A stretch of 64,000 bases of DNA from Candidatus Thiodiazotropha sp. LNASS1 (lineage in GTDB: Bacteria > Pseudomonadota > Gammaproteobacteria > Chromatiales > Chromatiaceae): NCBI RefSeq assembly GCF_964212655.1, contig NZ_OZ156465.1, forward strand, positions 2,480,001 through 2,544,000. Reading direction: 5' to 3'. A model generated the notes under the pieces. It made no database searches, was not told the origin of the DNA, and saw only the letters and a program-made list of their open reading frames with translations. The position numbers were made by a program, and so were the translations under genes. Positions 18,366 through 29,701 of the stretch are shown in pieces (position 1 is the first letter of the stretch; each line of letters starts with the position of its first letter).

Positions 18366-21185
18366 ATGGACACCATCAGTATTCGCGGCGCCCGCACCCA
18401 CAACCTGCAAAACGTCGATCTCGAACTGCCGCGGGACAAGCTTATCGTCTTCACCGGACTCTCCGGTTCGGGTAAATCATCACTCGCCTTCGATACCATC
18501 TACGCTGAGGGCCAGCGCCGCTACGTGGAGTCGCTCTCCGCCTATGCGCGGCAGTTCCTGTCATTGATGGAGAAGCCCGACGTGGACCATATCGAGGGAC
18601 TCTCGCCGGCGATCTCCATCGAACAGAAGAGCACCTCCCACAATCCACGTTCCACCGTCGGCACCATCACGGAGATCTATGACTATCTGCGTCTGCTGTT
18701 CGCCCGGGTGGGGACACCCCGCTGCCCCGAGCACGACACCACCCTGGAGGCACAGAGCATCAGTCAGATGGTCGACCAGGTGCTGGCGCTGCCCGAGGGC
18801 GAACGCATGATGCTGCTGGCGCCTGTGGTGCAGGAGCGAAAAGGCGAACACCACAAGCTACTGCAAGAGCTGCATGCCCAGGGCTATATCCGGGCACGCA
18901 TCGACGGTGAAGTGTTCGAACTCGATGATGCCCCCACCCTGGAGCTGCACAAGAAGCACACAATCGAGGTGGTGGTCGATCGATTCAAGATACGTGAGGA
19001 TCTCGCCACCCGTCTGGCGGAGTCCTTTGAGACCGCCCTCAACCTGGCCGATGGGCTGGTGCGGGTGGCCTGGATGGACGGCAGCCAACCGGAGCTGCTC
19101 TTCTCTTCCCGTTTTGCCTGTCCCCATTGCGGCTATAGCCTGACCGAGCTGGAGCCCAGGCTGTTCTCCTTCAACAACCCGGTCGGCGCCTGCCCCACCT
19201 GCGACGGCCTCGGAGTGGAACAGTTTTTCGATCCGGCAAAGGTGGTCGCCCACCCGGAACTCTCTCTGGCCGGTGGCGCGGTGCGTAGCTGGGACCGGCG
19301 CAACGCCTACTATTTTCAGATGATCACATCCCTTGGACGTCATTGCGGTTTCGATCCTGAAACCCCCTGGGAGACCCTGACGAAAAAGGTACAGAAAATC
19401 ATTCTGCAGGGCAGCGGCCGCGAAGCGATTGAGTTCAGTTACTACAATGAACGGGGGCGTTCGGTGAAAAAGCGCCACCCCTTCGAAGGGATCATCCCCA
19501 ACATGGAACGGCGCTACCGGGATACCGAGTCCAACGCGGTACGCGAGGAGCTCTCCCGCTATATCTCCAGCCAATCCTGTCCCGATTGCGCCGGCACCCG
19601 ACTGACCCAGGCGGCGCGGCATGTGTTCATCGACAGGCACAACCTCCCCCAGATCACCTGCATGCCCATCGGTCTGGCCAAGCACACTCTTTCGTCCCTA
19701 AAACTGCCAGGGAAGCGGGGCAAGATCGCCCAGAAGATCCTCAAGGAGATCGATCAGCGGCTCCACTTTCTGGTCAATGTGGGGCTTGATTACCTGACTC
19801 TCGACCGCAGTGCGGAAACCCTCTCCGGGGGCGAGGCCCAGCGCATCCGCCTGGCCAGTCAGATCGGTGCCGGCCTGGTCGGCGTCATGTATGTGCTTGA
19901 TGAACCCTCCATCGGCCTGCATCAGCGTGACAATCAACGTCTCCTCGACACCCTGACCTACCTGCGGGATCTGGGCAATACAGTGATTGTGGTGGAGCAT
20001 GACGAAGAGGCGATCCGCAGCGCCGACCACGTGGTCGATATCGGCCCTGGAGCCGGCATCCATGGCGGTCGCATCATCGCTCAAGGCACTTCTGACGAGA
20101 TAGCCAAGAGTAAGAACTCACTGACAGGGGAGTACCTGAGCGGTAAACGCATCATCGACACCCCGGCTTGCACCAACGCGATCGATCCGGCACGCAACCT
20201 GGAACTTCTCGGTGCCAATGGCAATAATCTCAAGTCGGTGGATCTGGCGATTCCGGTAGGCAGTTTCTGCTGCATCACAGGCGTGTCGGGCTCCGGCAAA
20301 TCAACCCTGATCAACGACACCCTCTACCCGATATGTGCCGCCGCCCTGAACAAGGCCAACACCACCCCCGCACCCTACAGTGAAATACGCGGGCTCGATC
20401 ATTTCGACAAGGTGGTGGACATCGACCAGAGCCCAATCGGCCGTACCCCCCGCTCCAATCCCGCCACCTACACCGGGCTTTTCACCCCGATCAGGGAACT
20501 CTTCGCCGGCACCCACGAAGCCCGCTCCAGGGGATATACACCGGGGCGTTTCAGTTTCAATGTCAAGGGCGGGCGCTGCGAGGCCTGCAGCGGCGATGGG
20601 GTGATCAAGGTGGAGATGCACTTCCTGCCCGATATCTATGTGCAGTGCGATGTCTGCAAGGGCAAACGCTACAATCGCGAAACCCTGGAGATCCGTTACA
20701 AGGGTAAAAGCATAGACCAGGTGTTGGGGATGACGGTTGAGGAGGCTCTGGCCTTCTTCGATGCGGTGCCGGCAATCAAACGCAAGCTGCAGACCCTGAT
20801 GGATGTGGGACTCTCATACATCTCCCTGGGACAGAACGCCACTACCCTCTCCGGGGGCGAGGCGCAGCGGGTCAAGCTATCCCGCGAGCTCTCCAAGCGG
20901 GACACCGGCAAGACCCTCTACATCCTCGACGAACCGACCACCGGACTCCACTTCCACGACGTCAACCATCTGCTGGAGGTGCTGCACCGGCTGCGTAACC
21001 ACGGCAATACCGTGGTGGTGATAGAGCATAACCTGGATGTTGTGAAGACCGCTGACTGGATCATCGACCTGGGACCCGAAGGTGGTGACCGGGGCGGTGA
21101 AATCGTGGCCCAGGGAACCCCCCTGCAACTTGCGGACAACGCTGACTCGCACACGGGGTGTTATCTGAAAAAACTCAAAAAATAG
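18366..21185 (+). CDS. uvrA: excinuclease ABC subunit A
   Basis: 939 residues when started at the ATG 18366, where [16 protein letters not shown] lines up with the usual UvrA start; the ATG at 18342 adds eight residues without support. UvrA is the damage-recognition ATPase of nucleotide-excision repair. Two ABC modules: Walker [10 protein letters not shown] near residue 31 and GVSGSGKST near 640, each with an LSGGEAQR signature. Three zinc sites are complete: CPHC...CPTC, CPDC-type in the insertion, and CEAC...CDVC. I found no SOS box (CTGT-N8-ACAG) in the 85 bp before the start. Confidence 0.98.
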   Translation: MDTISIRGARTHNLQNVDLELPRDKLIVFTGLSGSGKSSLAFDTIYAEGQRRYVESLSAYARQFLSLMEKPDVDHIEGLSPAISIEQKSTSHNPRSTVGTITEIYDYLRLLFARVGTPRCPEHDTTLEAQSISQMVDQVLALPEGERMMLLAPVVQERKGEHHKLLQELHAQGYIRARIDGEVFELDDAPTLELHKKHTIEVVVDRFKIREDLATRLAESFETALNLADGLVRVAWMDGSQPELLFSSRFACPHCGYSLTELEPRLFSFNNPVGACPTCDGLGVEQFFDPAKVVAHPELSLAGGAVRSWDRRNAYYFQMITSLGRHCGFDPETPWETLTKKVQKIILQGSGREAIEFSYYNERGRSVKKRHPFEGIIPNMERRYRDTESNAVREELSRYISSQSCPDCAGTRLTQAARHVFIDRHNLPQITCMPIGLAKHTLSSLKLPGKRGKIAQKILKEIDQRLHFLVNVGLDYLTLDRSAETLSGGEAQRIRLASQIGAGLVGVMYVLDEPSIGLHQRDNQRLLDTLTYLRDLGNTVIVVEHDEEAIRSADHVVDIGPGAGIHGGRIIAQGTSDEIAKSKNSLTGEYLSGKRIIDTPACTNAIDPARNLELLGANGNNLKSVDLAIPVGSFCCITGVSGSGKSTLINDTLYPICAAALNKANTTPAPYSEIRGLDHFDKVVDIDQSPIGRTPRSNPATYTGLFTPIRELFAGTHEARSRGYTPGRFSFNVKGGRCEACSGDGVIKVEMHFLPDIYVQCDVCKGKRYNRETLEIRYKGKSIDQVLGMTVEEALAFFDAVPAIKRKLQTLMDVGLSYISLGQNATTLSGGEAQRVKLSRELSKRDTGKTLYILDEPTTGLHFHDVNHLLEVLHRLRNHGNTVVVIEHNLDVVKTADWIIDLGPEGGDRGGEIVAQGTPLQLADNADSHTGCYLKKLKK

Positions 21186-21205
21186 ATGGTTGAGGCGCGT
21201 CAGTC

Positions 21206-21799
21206 TCAGTGCCATCCCTGCAGTGCACGCCGAATAGTGTCACTGAATTGCTCGATGCGGACTGTATTCAAGTTCTCACTCTTGTAGAGGCAAAGATAGG
21301 TGAGTTTGCTCCTCTTGGCGCAGGTTCCCAGTAAAGCATATTTAATTACCCGCCTCACCGGTTGCCGCAACAACAGCCGGTCCACCCACCAGGGCGAACC
21401 CAAAGTCGTAATCACAAGCACCCGCCTCAAGCGGTCCAATCGCGGTTTGATCGGACCGAAATCACTGGCATGATCATAAGCGAAGCCAGGCGCCCAGACC
21501 CGGTCAAACCAACCCTTCAGTATGGCGGGAAAACCAAACCACCAGGTTGGAAACAACAGTACCAGCCCTTCCGCCTCGCACAAACGCTCCAGCTGTTCTG
21601 CAATATCCGAAACGTGATAGCTGCCGCTGTAGTAGCTGGCTCGTTCGTCCACTGTGAGCGCCGGATTGAAACCCTGGCCATAGAGGTCTTCCGTCGAAAT
21701 CTCATGACCCATATCCTTCAACTGAGCGATCACCTGGCGGGCAAACTGCTGGCAAAGACTCTCAGCCAATGGATGAGCCGTAACAACAAGGCACTTCAT
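21206..21799 (-). CDS. NAD(P)H-quinone oxidoreductase, flavodoxin-fold (MdaB/YwrO-like)
   Basis: 197 residues. Flavodoxin-like fold with the FMN/FAD phosphate segment VVTAHPLAESLC at the start, FPTWWFGFPAILKGWFDRVW in the middle (the family's dimer and substrate loop) and TLGSPWW after the next strand. Such enzymes reduce quinones or other electrophiles by two electrons. The gene converges with uvrA, 20 bp between the two stops, and is divergent from glutathione reductase, which fits a redox-defence setting (inference). Confidence 0.87.
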   Translation of the reverse strand: MKCLVVTAHPLAESLCQQFARQVIAQLKDMGHEISTEDLYGQGFNPALTVDERASYYSGSYHVSDIAEQLERLCEAEGLVLLFPTWWFGFPAILKGWFDRVWAPGFAYDHASDFGPIKPRLDRLRRVLVITTLGSPWWVDRLLLRQPVRRVIKYALLGTCAKRSKLTYLCLYKSENLNTVRIEQFSDTIRRALQGWH

Positions 21800-22060
21800 G
21801 CGCTTTTCCCGGTCCTACTATCTACTGTGCGGATTTGATTATACGTGTCCCGATAGTGATTCCTATATTTTACCGGTTGAGGCACTCTTTGCTGTTGAGG
21901 GTCGATACGGGTTAGACGGGTCATCGGTTACCGAATAAGCACGCTATCGCCTCCAACCGATAAACAACAGGATCAAGAATAGACGTCGATACTCCATCGG
22001 GTCTGACCATGGAACGGGATACTCAGCGTTTGACCACAATACCGACAGTAAGGTTGAAAC

Positions 22061-23413
22061 ATGACAAAACAGTACGATTTAATCGCCATCGGCGCGGGCA
22101 GTGGCGGACTCTCGGTGGCGGAACGTGGCGCCAAGTATGGCGCCAAATGCGCAGTTGTCGAAGCCAAGCGGATCGGCGGCACCTGCGTCAACCTGGGATG
22201 TGTGCCGAAGAAGGTGATGTGGTATGGCGCCGGGATCGCCCATACCCTACATGACGCCGCAGATTACGGTTTCGACATCGACGTAAAAGGCTTCTCCTGG
22301 GAGACCCTGAAGCGGCAACGCGACGACTATGTGGAAGGGATAAACAGCTGGTACCACACCTATCTGAAAGACTCCGATATCGATGAAATCACCGGTTATG
22401 CACGTTTCATCGACGCCCATACACTGGATGTGGAAGGTGAGCAGCTAAGCGCAGATCATATTGTCATCGCATCCGGCTCCTACCCGGTGGTCCCGTCTGT
22501 ACCGGGCGCCGAATACGGTATCACATCGGATGGATTTTTTGCCTTGGAAGAGTTGCCGCAACGGGTTGCGGTTGTCGGCAGCGGTTATATCGCGGTTGAA
22601 ATCGCCGGTCTGCTCAACGCAATGGGCGCGGATGTCACAATGCTGTTACGTGGCGAACAGCTGCTGCGACCATTCGACGCCATGCTGCGTGAATGCTTGA
22701 TGGAGGAGATGATCAATGCCGCTATCAATATCGTCACTTCATCCCGGATCGGTGAAGTTAGAAAAGTGGCGAATGGGAAGCTGGACCTGATCTGTGCCGA
22801 TACCGGGCAAAACATAGGCCGTTTCGATCAGCTTTTATGGGCGATCGGCCGGGCACCCGCGAGCAGCGGCCTGGATCTGGCCAATGCCTTCGTCACCACG
22901 GACAAACAGGGCTATATCCCCACCGACGCCTTCCAAAACACCAATATTCCCAATATCTATGCGGTCGGGGATGTCACCGGCCGGGCTCAGCTTACCCCGG
23001 TGGCCATCGCCGCCGCCAGACGACTGGCCGACCGGCTTTTCGGCGGTATGCCTGAACGCAAGCTCGACTATGAAGCAATCCCTACCGTGGTATTCTCCCA
23101 CCCGCCCATTGCAACAGTCGGCCTGACCGAGTCGCAAGCAAGGGAGATTCATGGCGATGCGGTCAAGATCTATCAATCCCGATTCACCCCGATGTATCAC
23201 GCCCTTACCCGACACCAGAGCAAAATGGCCATGAAGCTGGTTACCGTCGGAGCGCGGGAAAAGGTTATCGGTTGTCACGTCATCGGCAGCGGCGCGGACG
23301 AGATGCTGCAGGGCTTCGCGGTGGCAATCAGGATGGGTGCCACCAAGCAGGATCTCGATGACACCATTGCCATTCATCCGACTGCCGCAGAAGAGTTGGT
23401 GACCATGCGTTGA
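22061..23413 (+). CDS. gorA: glutathione-disulfide reductase
   Basis: 450 residues, the usual length. FAD site GAGSGG (11-16); redox disulfide Cys42-Cys47 in [16 protein letters not shown](P) site [13 protein letters not shown]; and the dimer-interface base HPTAAEE (His439, Glu444). The residues following the second Rossmann strand include an Arg (LRG), as expected for NADPH. AAGG precedes the ATG. It keeps cytoplasmic glutathione reduced. The TonB-like gene follows by 29 bp and may be co-transcribed. Confidence 0.95.
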   Translation: MTKQYDLIAIGAGSGGLSVAERGAKYGAKCAVVEAKRIGGTCVNLGCVPKKVMWYGAGIAHTLHDAADYGFDIDVKGFSWETLKRQRDDYVEGINSWYHTYLKDSDIDEITGYARFIDAHTLDVEGEQLSADHIVIASGSYPVVPSVPGAEYGITSDGFFALEELPQRVAVVGSGYIAVEIAGLLNAMGADVTMLLRGEQLLRPFDAMLRECLMEEMINAAINIVTSSRIGEVRKVANGKLDLICADTGQNIGRFDQLLWAIGRAPASSGLDLANAFVTTDKQGYIPTDAFQNTNIPNIYAVGDVTGRAQLTPVAIAAARRLADRLFGGMPERKLDYEAIPTVVFSHPPIATVGLTESQAREIHGDAVKIYQSRFTPMYHALTRHQSKMAMKLVTVGAREKVIGCHVIGSGADEMLQGFAVAIRMGATKQDLDDTIAIHPTAAEELVTMR

Positions 23414-23442
23414 AGAGATGAGCTGAAAAACGGACAGACATC

Positions 23443-24084
23443 ATGGATGTGGCTGAAACATCTCTTCAACCCGGATTCGGATCCCTTGGACTTGCCTATG
23501 CTATAGCCCTTTCCATTGGCCTTCATCTGCTATTGCTTTGGCTAACGACTAACTGGTTCCAAATCGAGTGGAACAGACATTCCCCGTCTTCTGCCAGGCA
23601 GCCTCTGCGTGTATCCATAACTCAGCCCCGAAGCATCCATGAGAGTACCCAACGACAAACCGGGTCGATTGAAACGGCAGCGGACCCTGCCCCGGAAGAA
23701 AAACCGCCACAGAAAAAAGATCCGCTTGCTGAAATTCAGGCCAAACCGGTGCCTCATCCCACCTCGACTTCAATACCACCCATATCCGGTTCGACCAGGG
23801 AGCGCACTGTAACAACCGCTCAAATCAGGCGAAGCGCAGCAGCCACCGCCCGTGATATGGCCAAGGACAATACGGGAGAACAGGCAAAAGAAGCTGACGC
23901 GGTATCGGCCACCCTCGAGCGGGTTTTGAACAAACCTCGTGAAACACCGGGTATCTATACACAAGCGGACGGTACCACCCGGGTAGTAACTGAACAGGGC
24001 TTTACCTATTGCATAAAGGCCCTCAATGACTGGCGTATTCTAGATCCTGGTGAAGACATGCGGGTATCGATGTATTGCAAGTGA
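23443..24084 (+). CDS. TonB-like membrane-anchored periplasmic protein of unknown function
   Basis: 213 residues, no family recognised with certainty. One membrane helix (about 15-35, IALSIGLHLLLLWLTT) is followed by a Pro/Lys/Glu-rich stretch (about 70-115) like the TonB spacer, a predicted helix, and a small compact C-terminal part with two cysteines (TYCIKAL, MYCK at the very end) that could pair. No TonB C-terminal consensus (YPxxAxxxG) is present, so it is not a classical TonB. Codon use matches its neighbours. Confidence 0.75.
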   Translation: MDVAETSLQPGFGSLGLAYAIALSIGLHLLLLWLTTNWFQIEWNRHSPSSARQPLRVSITQPRSIHESTQRQTGSIETAADPAPEEKPPQKKDPLAEIQAKPVPHPTSTSIPPISGSTRERTVTTAQIRRSAAATARDMAKDNTGEQAKEADAVSATLERVLNKPRETPGIYTQADGTTRVVTEQGFTYCIKALNDWRILDPGEDMRVSMYCK

Positions 24085-24168
24085 GAACGAGAGATACACG
24101 CAGAGTGTGGTATATCGCATGGTGACGTTACTGGGTCTTATTATTTATTGCCAAGTTTAAGTCAACTG

Positions 24169-24278
24169 CAGGCGCCTGGCGGTTGTCTTTCGGAGTAGCG
24201 GCATGGATGCCGCGTAAGCCTCATCAGCACAGAGGAGTGCCGTTGGGGCGTCGGAGAAAGATAACCGTCAGGCGCCTG
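24169..24278. repeat. 110-bp palindromic intergenic repeat, copy 1
   Basis: Begins and ends with the same 10-bp palindrome CAGGCGCCTG. The outer 23-base arms (24169-24191 and 24256-24278) are complementary at 21 positions, and the other two would be G-U pairs in RNA. Two inner stems lie between: GCGGCA-TGGA-TGCCGC and GCAC-N6-GTGC. The other copy at 27734-27843 has the same length and aligns without a gap. Confidence 0.85.
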
Positions 24279-24301
24279 CTCGCTTTCAGTGTCAGATCAA
24301 C

Positions 24302-24769
24302 TCACTCACGCCTTTTAGCCAATACCAGGGCGTCATAAAGCATGATGATCACCCCGATAGTGATCGCGGAGTCGGCCACATTGAAGGCGGGAAAGTAGTG
24401 TTGCTGATAGTGAAAATGGAGAAAATCTATCACCTGACCGAACAGAATCCGGTCGATGACATTGCCGATGGCGCCACCGATGATCAGGGAGAGGGCCACG
24501 GCGACCCACTGCTCGTCGCGTTTCAGGCGCCATAGCCAGCCGATCAACACGATGGTCACACCAATTGCCAATACGATAAAGAACCAGCGTTGCCAGCCGC
24601 CCTGATCGCTGAGAAAACTGAATGCCGCCCCCTTGTTGTAGAGCAGGGTGAGATCGAAGAAAGGCAACACTCTGACCGACTCATAGAGGGTCAAGGCCGA
24701 CTCGGCCAGCTGTTTGCTCACCTGATCCAGCACTATCACCAGCAGCGATAGCCATAGCCATTGTGTCAT
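24302..24769 (-). CDS. lspA: lipoprotein signal peptidase (signal peptidase II)
   Basis: 155 residues when started at the ATG 24769, which has AGGAG seven bases upstream; the ATG at 24784 lacks such a site. Four membrane helices. Catalytic aspartates Asp106 (GNVIDR) and Asp133 (FNVADSAI) match the two of Escherichia coli LspA. It cleaves diacylated prolipoproteins at the periplasmic face. The gene follows ileS closely on the same strand, the common gammaproteobacterial order, so ileS-lspA is one transcript. Confidence 0.97.
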   Translation of the reverse strand: MTQWLWLSLLVIVLDQVSKQLAESALTLYESVRVLPFFDLTLLYNKGAAFSFLSDQGGWQRWFFIVLAIGVTIVLIGWLWRLKRDEQWVAVALSLIIGGAIGNVIDRILFGQVIDFLHFHYQQHYFPAFNVADSAITIGVIIMLYDALVLAKRRE

Positions 24770-24792
24770 CCTGTCACTCCTCATAGGCGCAT

Positions 24793-27615
24793 TCAGGCAA
24801 AGCGGCGAGTCTCGCCAATCCCGACTACATTCTCGACACAGCGCCCGCAGAGCTGCGGGTGTTCGGCATTGGACCCGACATCCTCACGATGGTGCCAGCA
24901 ACGGACACATTTATCATGGCTTGAGGCCGTGACCCTTACCGCCAGTTCCAGCTCCTCATCCATCGTCGCATCCGCCGGTTTCTCCTGCATGGGATATACC
25001 CGCGCCTCTGAAGTGATCAGGACAAACCGCAGCTCATCCTCCAGCTTATCCAGGGTTGTCTTCAGCTCATCACTGCAATAGATGTCGACCTCGGCATCCA
25101 GTGAGGAGTTGCCCTCGGCGCGGAACGCCTCCATCGCTTTGCCGACACTCTCTCTTGCCGCGACAACCCGCTGCCAAAATTCACGATCGAGACGATCATC
25201 GGCATCGAGCGGAAAGAGATCTTCATACCACTGCTCCAGAAACACGCTCTCACTGCGCTTTCCGGGCATGGACTGCCAGATCTCGTCTGCGGTAAAACTC
25301 AGGATAGGCGCCAGCCAACGGACCATCGCCTCGATGATATGATACATGGCCGTCTGACAGGAGCGGCGCGGCAGGCTGTCCGCCTGGGTTGTGTACTGCC
25401 GATCCTTGATGATATCGAGATAGAATCCGCCCAGCTCATTGACGCAGAAGTTGTGGATCTTCTGGTAGATGAGGTGAAACTGGTAGTTGGCGTAAGCGGC
25501 GACGATCTCCTGCTGCAGTTGCAGGGTACGATCAACCACCCAGCGGTCGAGTTCGATCATCTGCTCCGCTGCAATCTTGTTCTGAGCAGGATCGAAACCG
25601 TTGAGGTTGGATAACAGAAACCGCGCCGTGTTGCGGATACGCCGGTAGGCATCCGCAGTGCGTTTGAGGATCTCATCCGAGACACTCATTTCGTTGCGGT
25701 AGTCGGTTGCCGCCACCCAAAGACGAATGATGTCTGCACCCAGTGTCTTGAGCACCTTTTGCGGTGCCACCACATTGCCTAGGGACTTGGACATCTTGCG
25801 CCCCTCGGCATCCACGGTAAAACCATGGGTCAGCACCTCTTTATAGGGTGCGCAATCATTCATGGCCACCGAACTCATGAGCGAGGATTGAAACCAACCA
25901 CGGTGTTGGTCGGAACCTTCAAGATAGAGATCGGCGGGATAGTGCAGTCCCTCCCGTGCATCCAGTACACAGTGATGCGATACACCGGAATCGAACCAGA
26001 CGTCGAGGGTATCGGTGACCTTTTCATAGGCCTCTGCCCGGTCACCCAACAGGGTCTCGGGGGAGAGTTTGAACCACGCCTCGAATCCCTCTTCCTCAAC
26101 CAGTTTCGCGACCTGTTCAATCAACTCCGGGGTCTGCGGATGGAGTTCGCCATCCTGTTTGTTGATGAACAGCGTGATGGGTACCCCCCAGGTCCGCTGC
26201 CGGGAGATACACCAGTCGGGACGATTCTCCACCATGCCCTTTATCCGTGCATGCCCCCAGTCCGGCATCCATGTCACATTGTCAATTTCGCGCAAGGCGG
26301 CCTGGCGCAGGCCATTCTGGTCCATACCGATGAACCATTGCGGTGTGGCGCGGAAGATAATCGGCGTCTTGTGCCGCCAGCAGTGGGGATAGCTGTGGCG
26401 CAGCCGCTCCTCGTGCATCAGGGCGCCGCGCTGTTTCAGGACATCGATCACCTTCTCGTTGGCCGCCAGGACATGTTCTCCGGCAAACAACTGCGTACCC
26501 TCCACGAAGCAGCCATTGCCCCCCACCGGGTTGTCCACCGGCAGATCGTAGCGAACGCCCACCATATAGTCTTCCAGGCCGTGGCCGGGTGCGGTATGTA
26601 CCGCACCTGTACCGGCTTCAAGGGTGACATGCTCACCCAGTATCACCGGTACCTGTCGATCGTAGAAGGGGTGCTGCAGCTTCAAACCCTCGAATGCTTC
26701 ACCCTTGGCATAACCCACCACCCGATAGTGCTCCACGCCATACCGATCCATGACATCCTTGAGCATCGCCTCGGCGATCACCATCCGCTCCTTACCGTGC
26801 CTGCCCTGGAACTCCACCAAGGCGTATTCGAGGGACGGATTCAACGCCACTGCCTGGTTGGCGGGCAGGGTCCAGGGTGTGGTGGTCCAGATCACCATCG
26901 AGATCGGCCCCTCGCCACACCCCTCGGGATTGTGGTGACAACGGGAGACCAGGTCATTTTCATCGATGACGTAGAAGCGCACATCGATGGCGAAAGAGTC
27001 CTTATCCTGATACTCCACCTCGGCCTCGGCCAGCGCGGAACCGCAATCGGTACACCAGTGAACCGGCTTATAACCCTTCTGTACATGGTTGTTGGCGACG
27101 ATCCTGCCGAGGGAACGGATGATATCGGCCTCGAATTGATGATCCATGGTCAGATATGGATTGTCCCAGTCACCCAACACACCGAGACGCTTGAAGTCCT
27201 CCCGCTGCCCCTCTACCTGCTTGGCGGCATACTCACGACACGCCTTACGGAATTGCCCTGTGGTCACCTTCTTGCCGGGTTTGCCGATCTTCTTTTCCAC
27301 CTGCAATTCAATCGGCAATCCATGACAGTCCCAACCCGGTACATAGGGGGCATCGTAACCGTCCAGGGTACGGCTTTTTACAATCACATCCTTGAGAATC
27401 TTGTTGACTGCGTGGCCGATATGGATCTCTCCGTTGGCATAGGGCGGTCCATCGTGAAGGATAAAACTGGGCCGGCCGGCGCTGACTTCGCGAATCCGAT
27501 TATAGAGCTCTTTCTGCTGCCACTTTTTCAGCATTTCCGGCTCACGTTGAGCCAGATTGCCTCGCATCGGGAAATCGGTTTTTGGGAGATTGAGGGTTTG
27601 CTTGTAATCGCTCAC
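24793..27615 (-). CDS. ileS: isoleucyl-tRNA synthetase
   Basis: 940 residues from a GTG at 27615, where [19 protein letters not shown] matches the standard bacterial IleRS start; the longer TTG start at 27663 adds 16 unrelated residues. Class I synthetase with HIGH motif as HIGH (IHIGHAVNK), the large CP1 editing domain, the KMSKS motif ([10 protein letters not shown]) and a C-terminal zinc finger (CVRCW...CGRC). Charges tRNA-Ile and edits valine. It lacks the eukaryote-type mupirocin-resistant features. Downstream lspA is co-transcribed; upstream ribF is on the same strand but a 378-bp gap with a repeat separates them. Confidence 0.98.
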   Translation of the reverse strand: MSDYKQTLNLPKTDFPMRGNLAQREPEMLKKWQQKELYNRIREVSAGRPSFILHDGPPYANGEIHIGHAVNKILKDVIVKSRTLDGYDAPYVPGWDCHGLPIELQVEKKIGKPGKKVTTGQFRKACREYAAKQVEGQREDFKRLGVLGDWDNPYLTMDHQFEADIIRSLGRIVANNHVQKGYKPVHWCTDCGSALAEAEVEYQDKDSFAIDVRFYVIDENDLVSRCHHNPEGCGEGPISMVIWTTTPWTLPANQAVALNPSLEYALVEFQGRHGKERMVIAEAMLKDVMDRYGVEHYRVVGYAKGEAFEGLKLQHPFYDRQVPVILGEHVTLEAGTGAVHTAPGHGLEDYMVGVRYDLPVDNPVGGNGCFVEGTQLFAGEHVLAANEKVIDVLKQRGALMHEERLRHSYPHCWRHKTPIIFRATPQWFIGMDQNGLRQAALREIDNVTWMPDWGHARIKGMVENRPDWCISRQRTWGVPITLFINKQDGELHPQTPELIEQVAKLVEEEGFEAWFKLSPETLLGDRAEAYEKVTDTLDVWFDSGVSHHCVLDAREGLHYPADLYLEGSDQHRGWFQSSLMSSVAMNDCAPYKEVLTHGFTVDAEGRKMSKSLGNVVAPQKVLKTLGADIIRLWVAATDYRNEMSVSDEILKRTADAYRRIRNTARFLLSNLNGFDPAQNKIAAEQMIELDRWVVDRTLQLQQEIVAAYANYQFHLIYQKIHNFCVNELGGFYLDIIKDRQYTTQADSLPRRSCQTAMYHIIEAMVRWLAPILSFTADEIWQSMPGKRSESVFLEQWYEDLFPLDADDRLDREFWQRVVAARESVGKAMEAFRAEGNSSLDAEVDIYCSDELKTTLDKLEDELRFVLITSEARVYPMQEKPADATMDEELELAVRVTASSHDKCVRCWHHREDVGSNAEHPQLCGRCVENVVGIGETRRFA

Positions 27616-27993
27616 TGCCGGCTGCCTGTTGTGGGTGCGAAAAAATAGCGTATTGAAACTCAAAATCGCGCTTGGCGCAAAATTTCCCGGCTCAACTACA
27701 ACTGTTTCTGTCCGGTAAGCACTTCAACCTTTGCAGGCTCCAGGTGTTTGTCTTTCATAATAGCGGCAGGTAAACCGCGTAAGGCCAGTCAACACAGGAA
27801 TGTGCTGTCGGGGCGTTGAAGAAAGAGAAGCATCTGGCACCGGCTGTCGAAGTGACACACGCTGAAGATATGCTTGGGTGTTAGTTTACAGTAGAAACGG
27901 ATGAAATCGTCACTGAAAACAGCCGATTCATGCCAAAACAACCAAAAGCCCATCACAGTTGCACGCGTACACCCTGTTAACCACCGCTACCGC
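27616..27993. other. 378-bp gap between ribF and ileS
   Basis: Holds the second copy of the 110-bp repeat (27734-27843) and otherwise no gene. In most gammaproteobacteria ribF and ileS almost touch, so the gap is wider than usual and looks like an insertion site of the repeat. The ileS promoter, if separate, would be at the ileS-proximal end. Confidence 0.6.
27734..27843. repeat. 110-bp palindromic intergenic repeat, copy 2
   Basis: Aligns to the copy at 24169-24278 without gaps, about 70 percent identical over the central 85 bp by eye. Both keep TGTCTTTC, TAGCGGCA, CCGCGTAAG, GGGGCG and GAAAGA at the same offsets. Its outer arms are more decayed (17 of 23 complementary plus wobble pairs), but inner stems GCGG...CCGC and CACA-GGAA-TGTG survive. 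Confidence 0.82.
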
Positions 27994-28935
27994 TCAGGGA
28001 TTGTCGGCCACAGCCAATATCTCTCTGGCCTGTTCCGCATCCCGCCATATCTGCTGCCGTAGCAACTCGAAGGATTCAAATCGTTGTTCATCCCTCAGTT
28101 TTTGCACAAACTCCACGCTGACGTGTTCGCCATAGACATCCTGATTGAAATCGAACAGATGTACTTCCAACAGATAGCGGTTATCCCCTTCCACCATGGG
28201 TCGATTGCCGATATTGGCCACACCGGGCAGATCCTTGTCGCCTATCCCCTCGACTTTAACCGCATAGACCCCATGCAACGGACTCACCAGACGATGCATG
28301 TTGATATTCATGGTGGGAAAACCGATTGTGCGCCCCCGCTTATTTCCATGCGCCACCCGCCCGCATAGCCGGTAGGGTCTCCCCAGGCACTGGGCGGCAC
28401 CGTTCAGGTCGCCGAGGGTGAGAAGTTCTCTGATCCGGGTGCTGCTGACACGATCCGCATCCACTTTATAGGTGTTCATGTTCTCAACTTCGAAACCGTG
28501 CTCCTTCCCCATGTTCCGTAAAAGATCGAAATCCCCCTCGCGGCCCCGACCAAAACGGAAATCGTCACCGACCGAGAGAAAGCGCGTCCCCAATCCCTCC
28601 ACCAGCAACTCCCTGACAAAGGCCTCAGCCGGCATGGCCGCCAATCGCCTGTTGAACTCCAGCACCACCACACGCTGCACGCCGGTCTCCTGAATCGCCT
28701 GCAGCTTTTCCCGCATGCGTGTAAGCCTGGCCGGCGCGGAGGCTGCCTGAAAAAACTCACGGGGCTGGGGCTCGAATGTGACGACCGTGGTGGGCAGATC
28801 CAGTTCCGCTCCCATTTCCATGAGGTGGCGGAAGACCGATTGATGGCCCAGGTGAACACCATCGAAATTACCGATAGTGGCCACACAGCCATGATGATCA
28901 GGTTTCAGATTGTGAAGTCCACGAACTATTTGCAT
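27994..28935 (-). CDS. ribF: bifunctional riboflavin kinase/FMN adenylyltransferase
   Basis: 313 residues, normal length. Makes FMN and FAD from riboflavin. The N-terminal nucleotidyltransferase half has ATIGNFDGVHLGHQ (20-33) and SSTRIRELL; the C-terminal kinase half has GRVAHGNKRGRTIGFPTMN and GVANIGNRPM. In gammaproteobacteria the order murJ-ribF-ileS-lspA is widespread and rpsT is usually divergent from murJ, exactly the layout here, apart from a hypothetical gene placed between murJ and ribF. Confidence 0.97.
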   Translation of the reverse strand: MQIVRGLHNLKPDHHGCVATIGNFDGVHLGHQSVFRHLMEMGAELDLPTTVVTFEPQPREFFQAASAPARLTRMREKLQAIQETGVQRVVVLEFNRRLAAMPAEAFVRELLVEGLGTRFLSVGDDFRFGRGREGDFDLLRNMGKEHGFEVENMNTYKVDADRVSSTRIRELLTLGDLNGAAQCLGRPYRLCGRVAHGNKRGRTIGFPTMNINMHRLVSPLHGVYAVKVEGIGDKDLPGVANIGNRPMVEGDNRYLLEVHLFDFNQDVYGEHVSVEFVQKLRDEQRFESFELLRQQIWRDAEQAREILAVADNP

Positions 28936-29043
28936 TGATTAACCGCCCAAACTCGAGCGGTCAATTATAGGGCCTGTAGAGGAATTGGGCATCCCCGATT
29001 GGAAAAATGCTCATGCCGCGCATCGCGGGTGTAATTACAGCTG

Positions 29044-29532
29044 CTAAAAAAACGCCTGCCAGGACAACTCATTGCCCTGACAGACAACACGCACCCATTC
29101 ATCTGCTCTCAGGTGTCCGGTGGTCAACACGCTACTCGGCGTAGCGATCATGATTGAACACCATGTCTCCACCTGGTGCGCCCTGATGACAAGCGACACA
29201 GCCCTTTGCCATCCCTTTTCCGGATCGTTGGCCACAGCGCTCTTACTGACACCCTCACCACCATAGTTGCGTTTTATAATCAGAATATCGTCGTTAGCGC
29301 CCACCTTCAGCCTTGTGTCGATGGTATCGAGTATGGCCCCGTGGGGATGCATACCGGTATCGGGTGTAGACATGGTCGCTCCTTTACCGGTCAATCCTGC
29401 TGCGCTCATACCCGCCCAGATATCGGCAGCATAGTCGAGGTCATCCATGTTGCCGAAGAGAGCCGCAATGACAGTAGACGCACAACTTGCGGGGACATAC
29501 TCCTCTCCAACTTGACCGGTAGAGATGCCCAC
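29044..29532 (-). CDS. hypothetical protein
   Basis: 162 residues from a GTG with GAGGTG close upstream; the frame stops 14 codons further up, so no longer start exists. No family recognised. No signal peptide or membrane helix; composition is ordinary, with three Cys and five Trp and a mildly acidic character. It lies between murJ and ribF, which are usually adjacent, so it is a lineage-specific insertion if real. Base and codon use look coding throughout, but evidence from homology is lacking. Confidence 0.5.
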   Translation of the reverse strand: MGISTGQVGEEYVPASCASTVIAALFGNMDDLDYAADIWAGMSAAGLTGKGATMSTPDTGMHPHGAILDTIDTRLKVGANDDILIIKRNYGGEGVSKSAVANDPEKGWQRAVSLVIRAHQVETWCSIMIATPSSVLTTGHLRADEWVRVVCQGNELSWQAFF

Positions 29533-29701
29533 CGCACCTCGATACTGATCTATACGCGTGAGAGAAGTCTATAGATTCAATTTCTTATCCTGATTTAAAC
29601 AGTTCCCCGAGTAACTCGTTTGGGTTGAAAATTCAGAGTTTTTATCCTGTTCTTCCACACTCGATAGACTGATAGGTAAGTGAAATATGCAAAATCAGGC
29701 G

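Noticed and set aside
25825-27648. 607-codon open frame on the plus strand
   Set aside because: It is antisense to ileS over its whole length, has no ribosome-binding site or domain sense, and is the usual shadow of a GC-rich synthetase gene.
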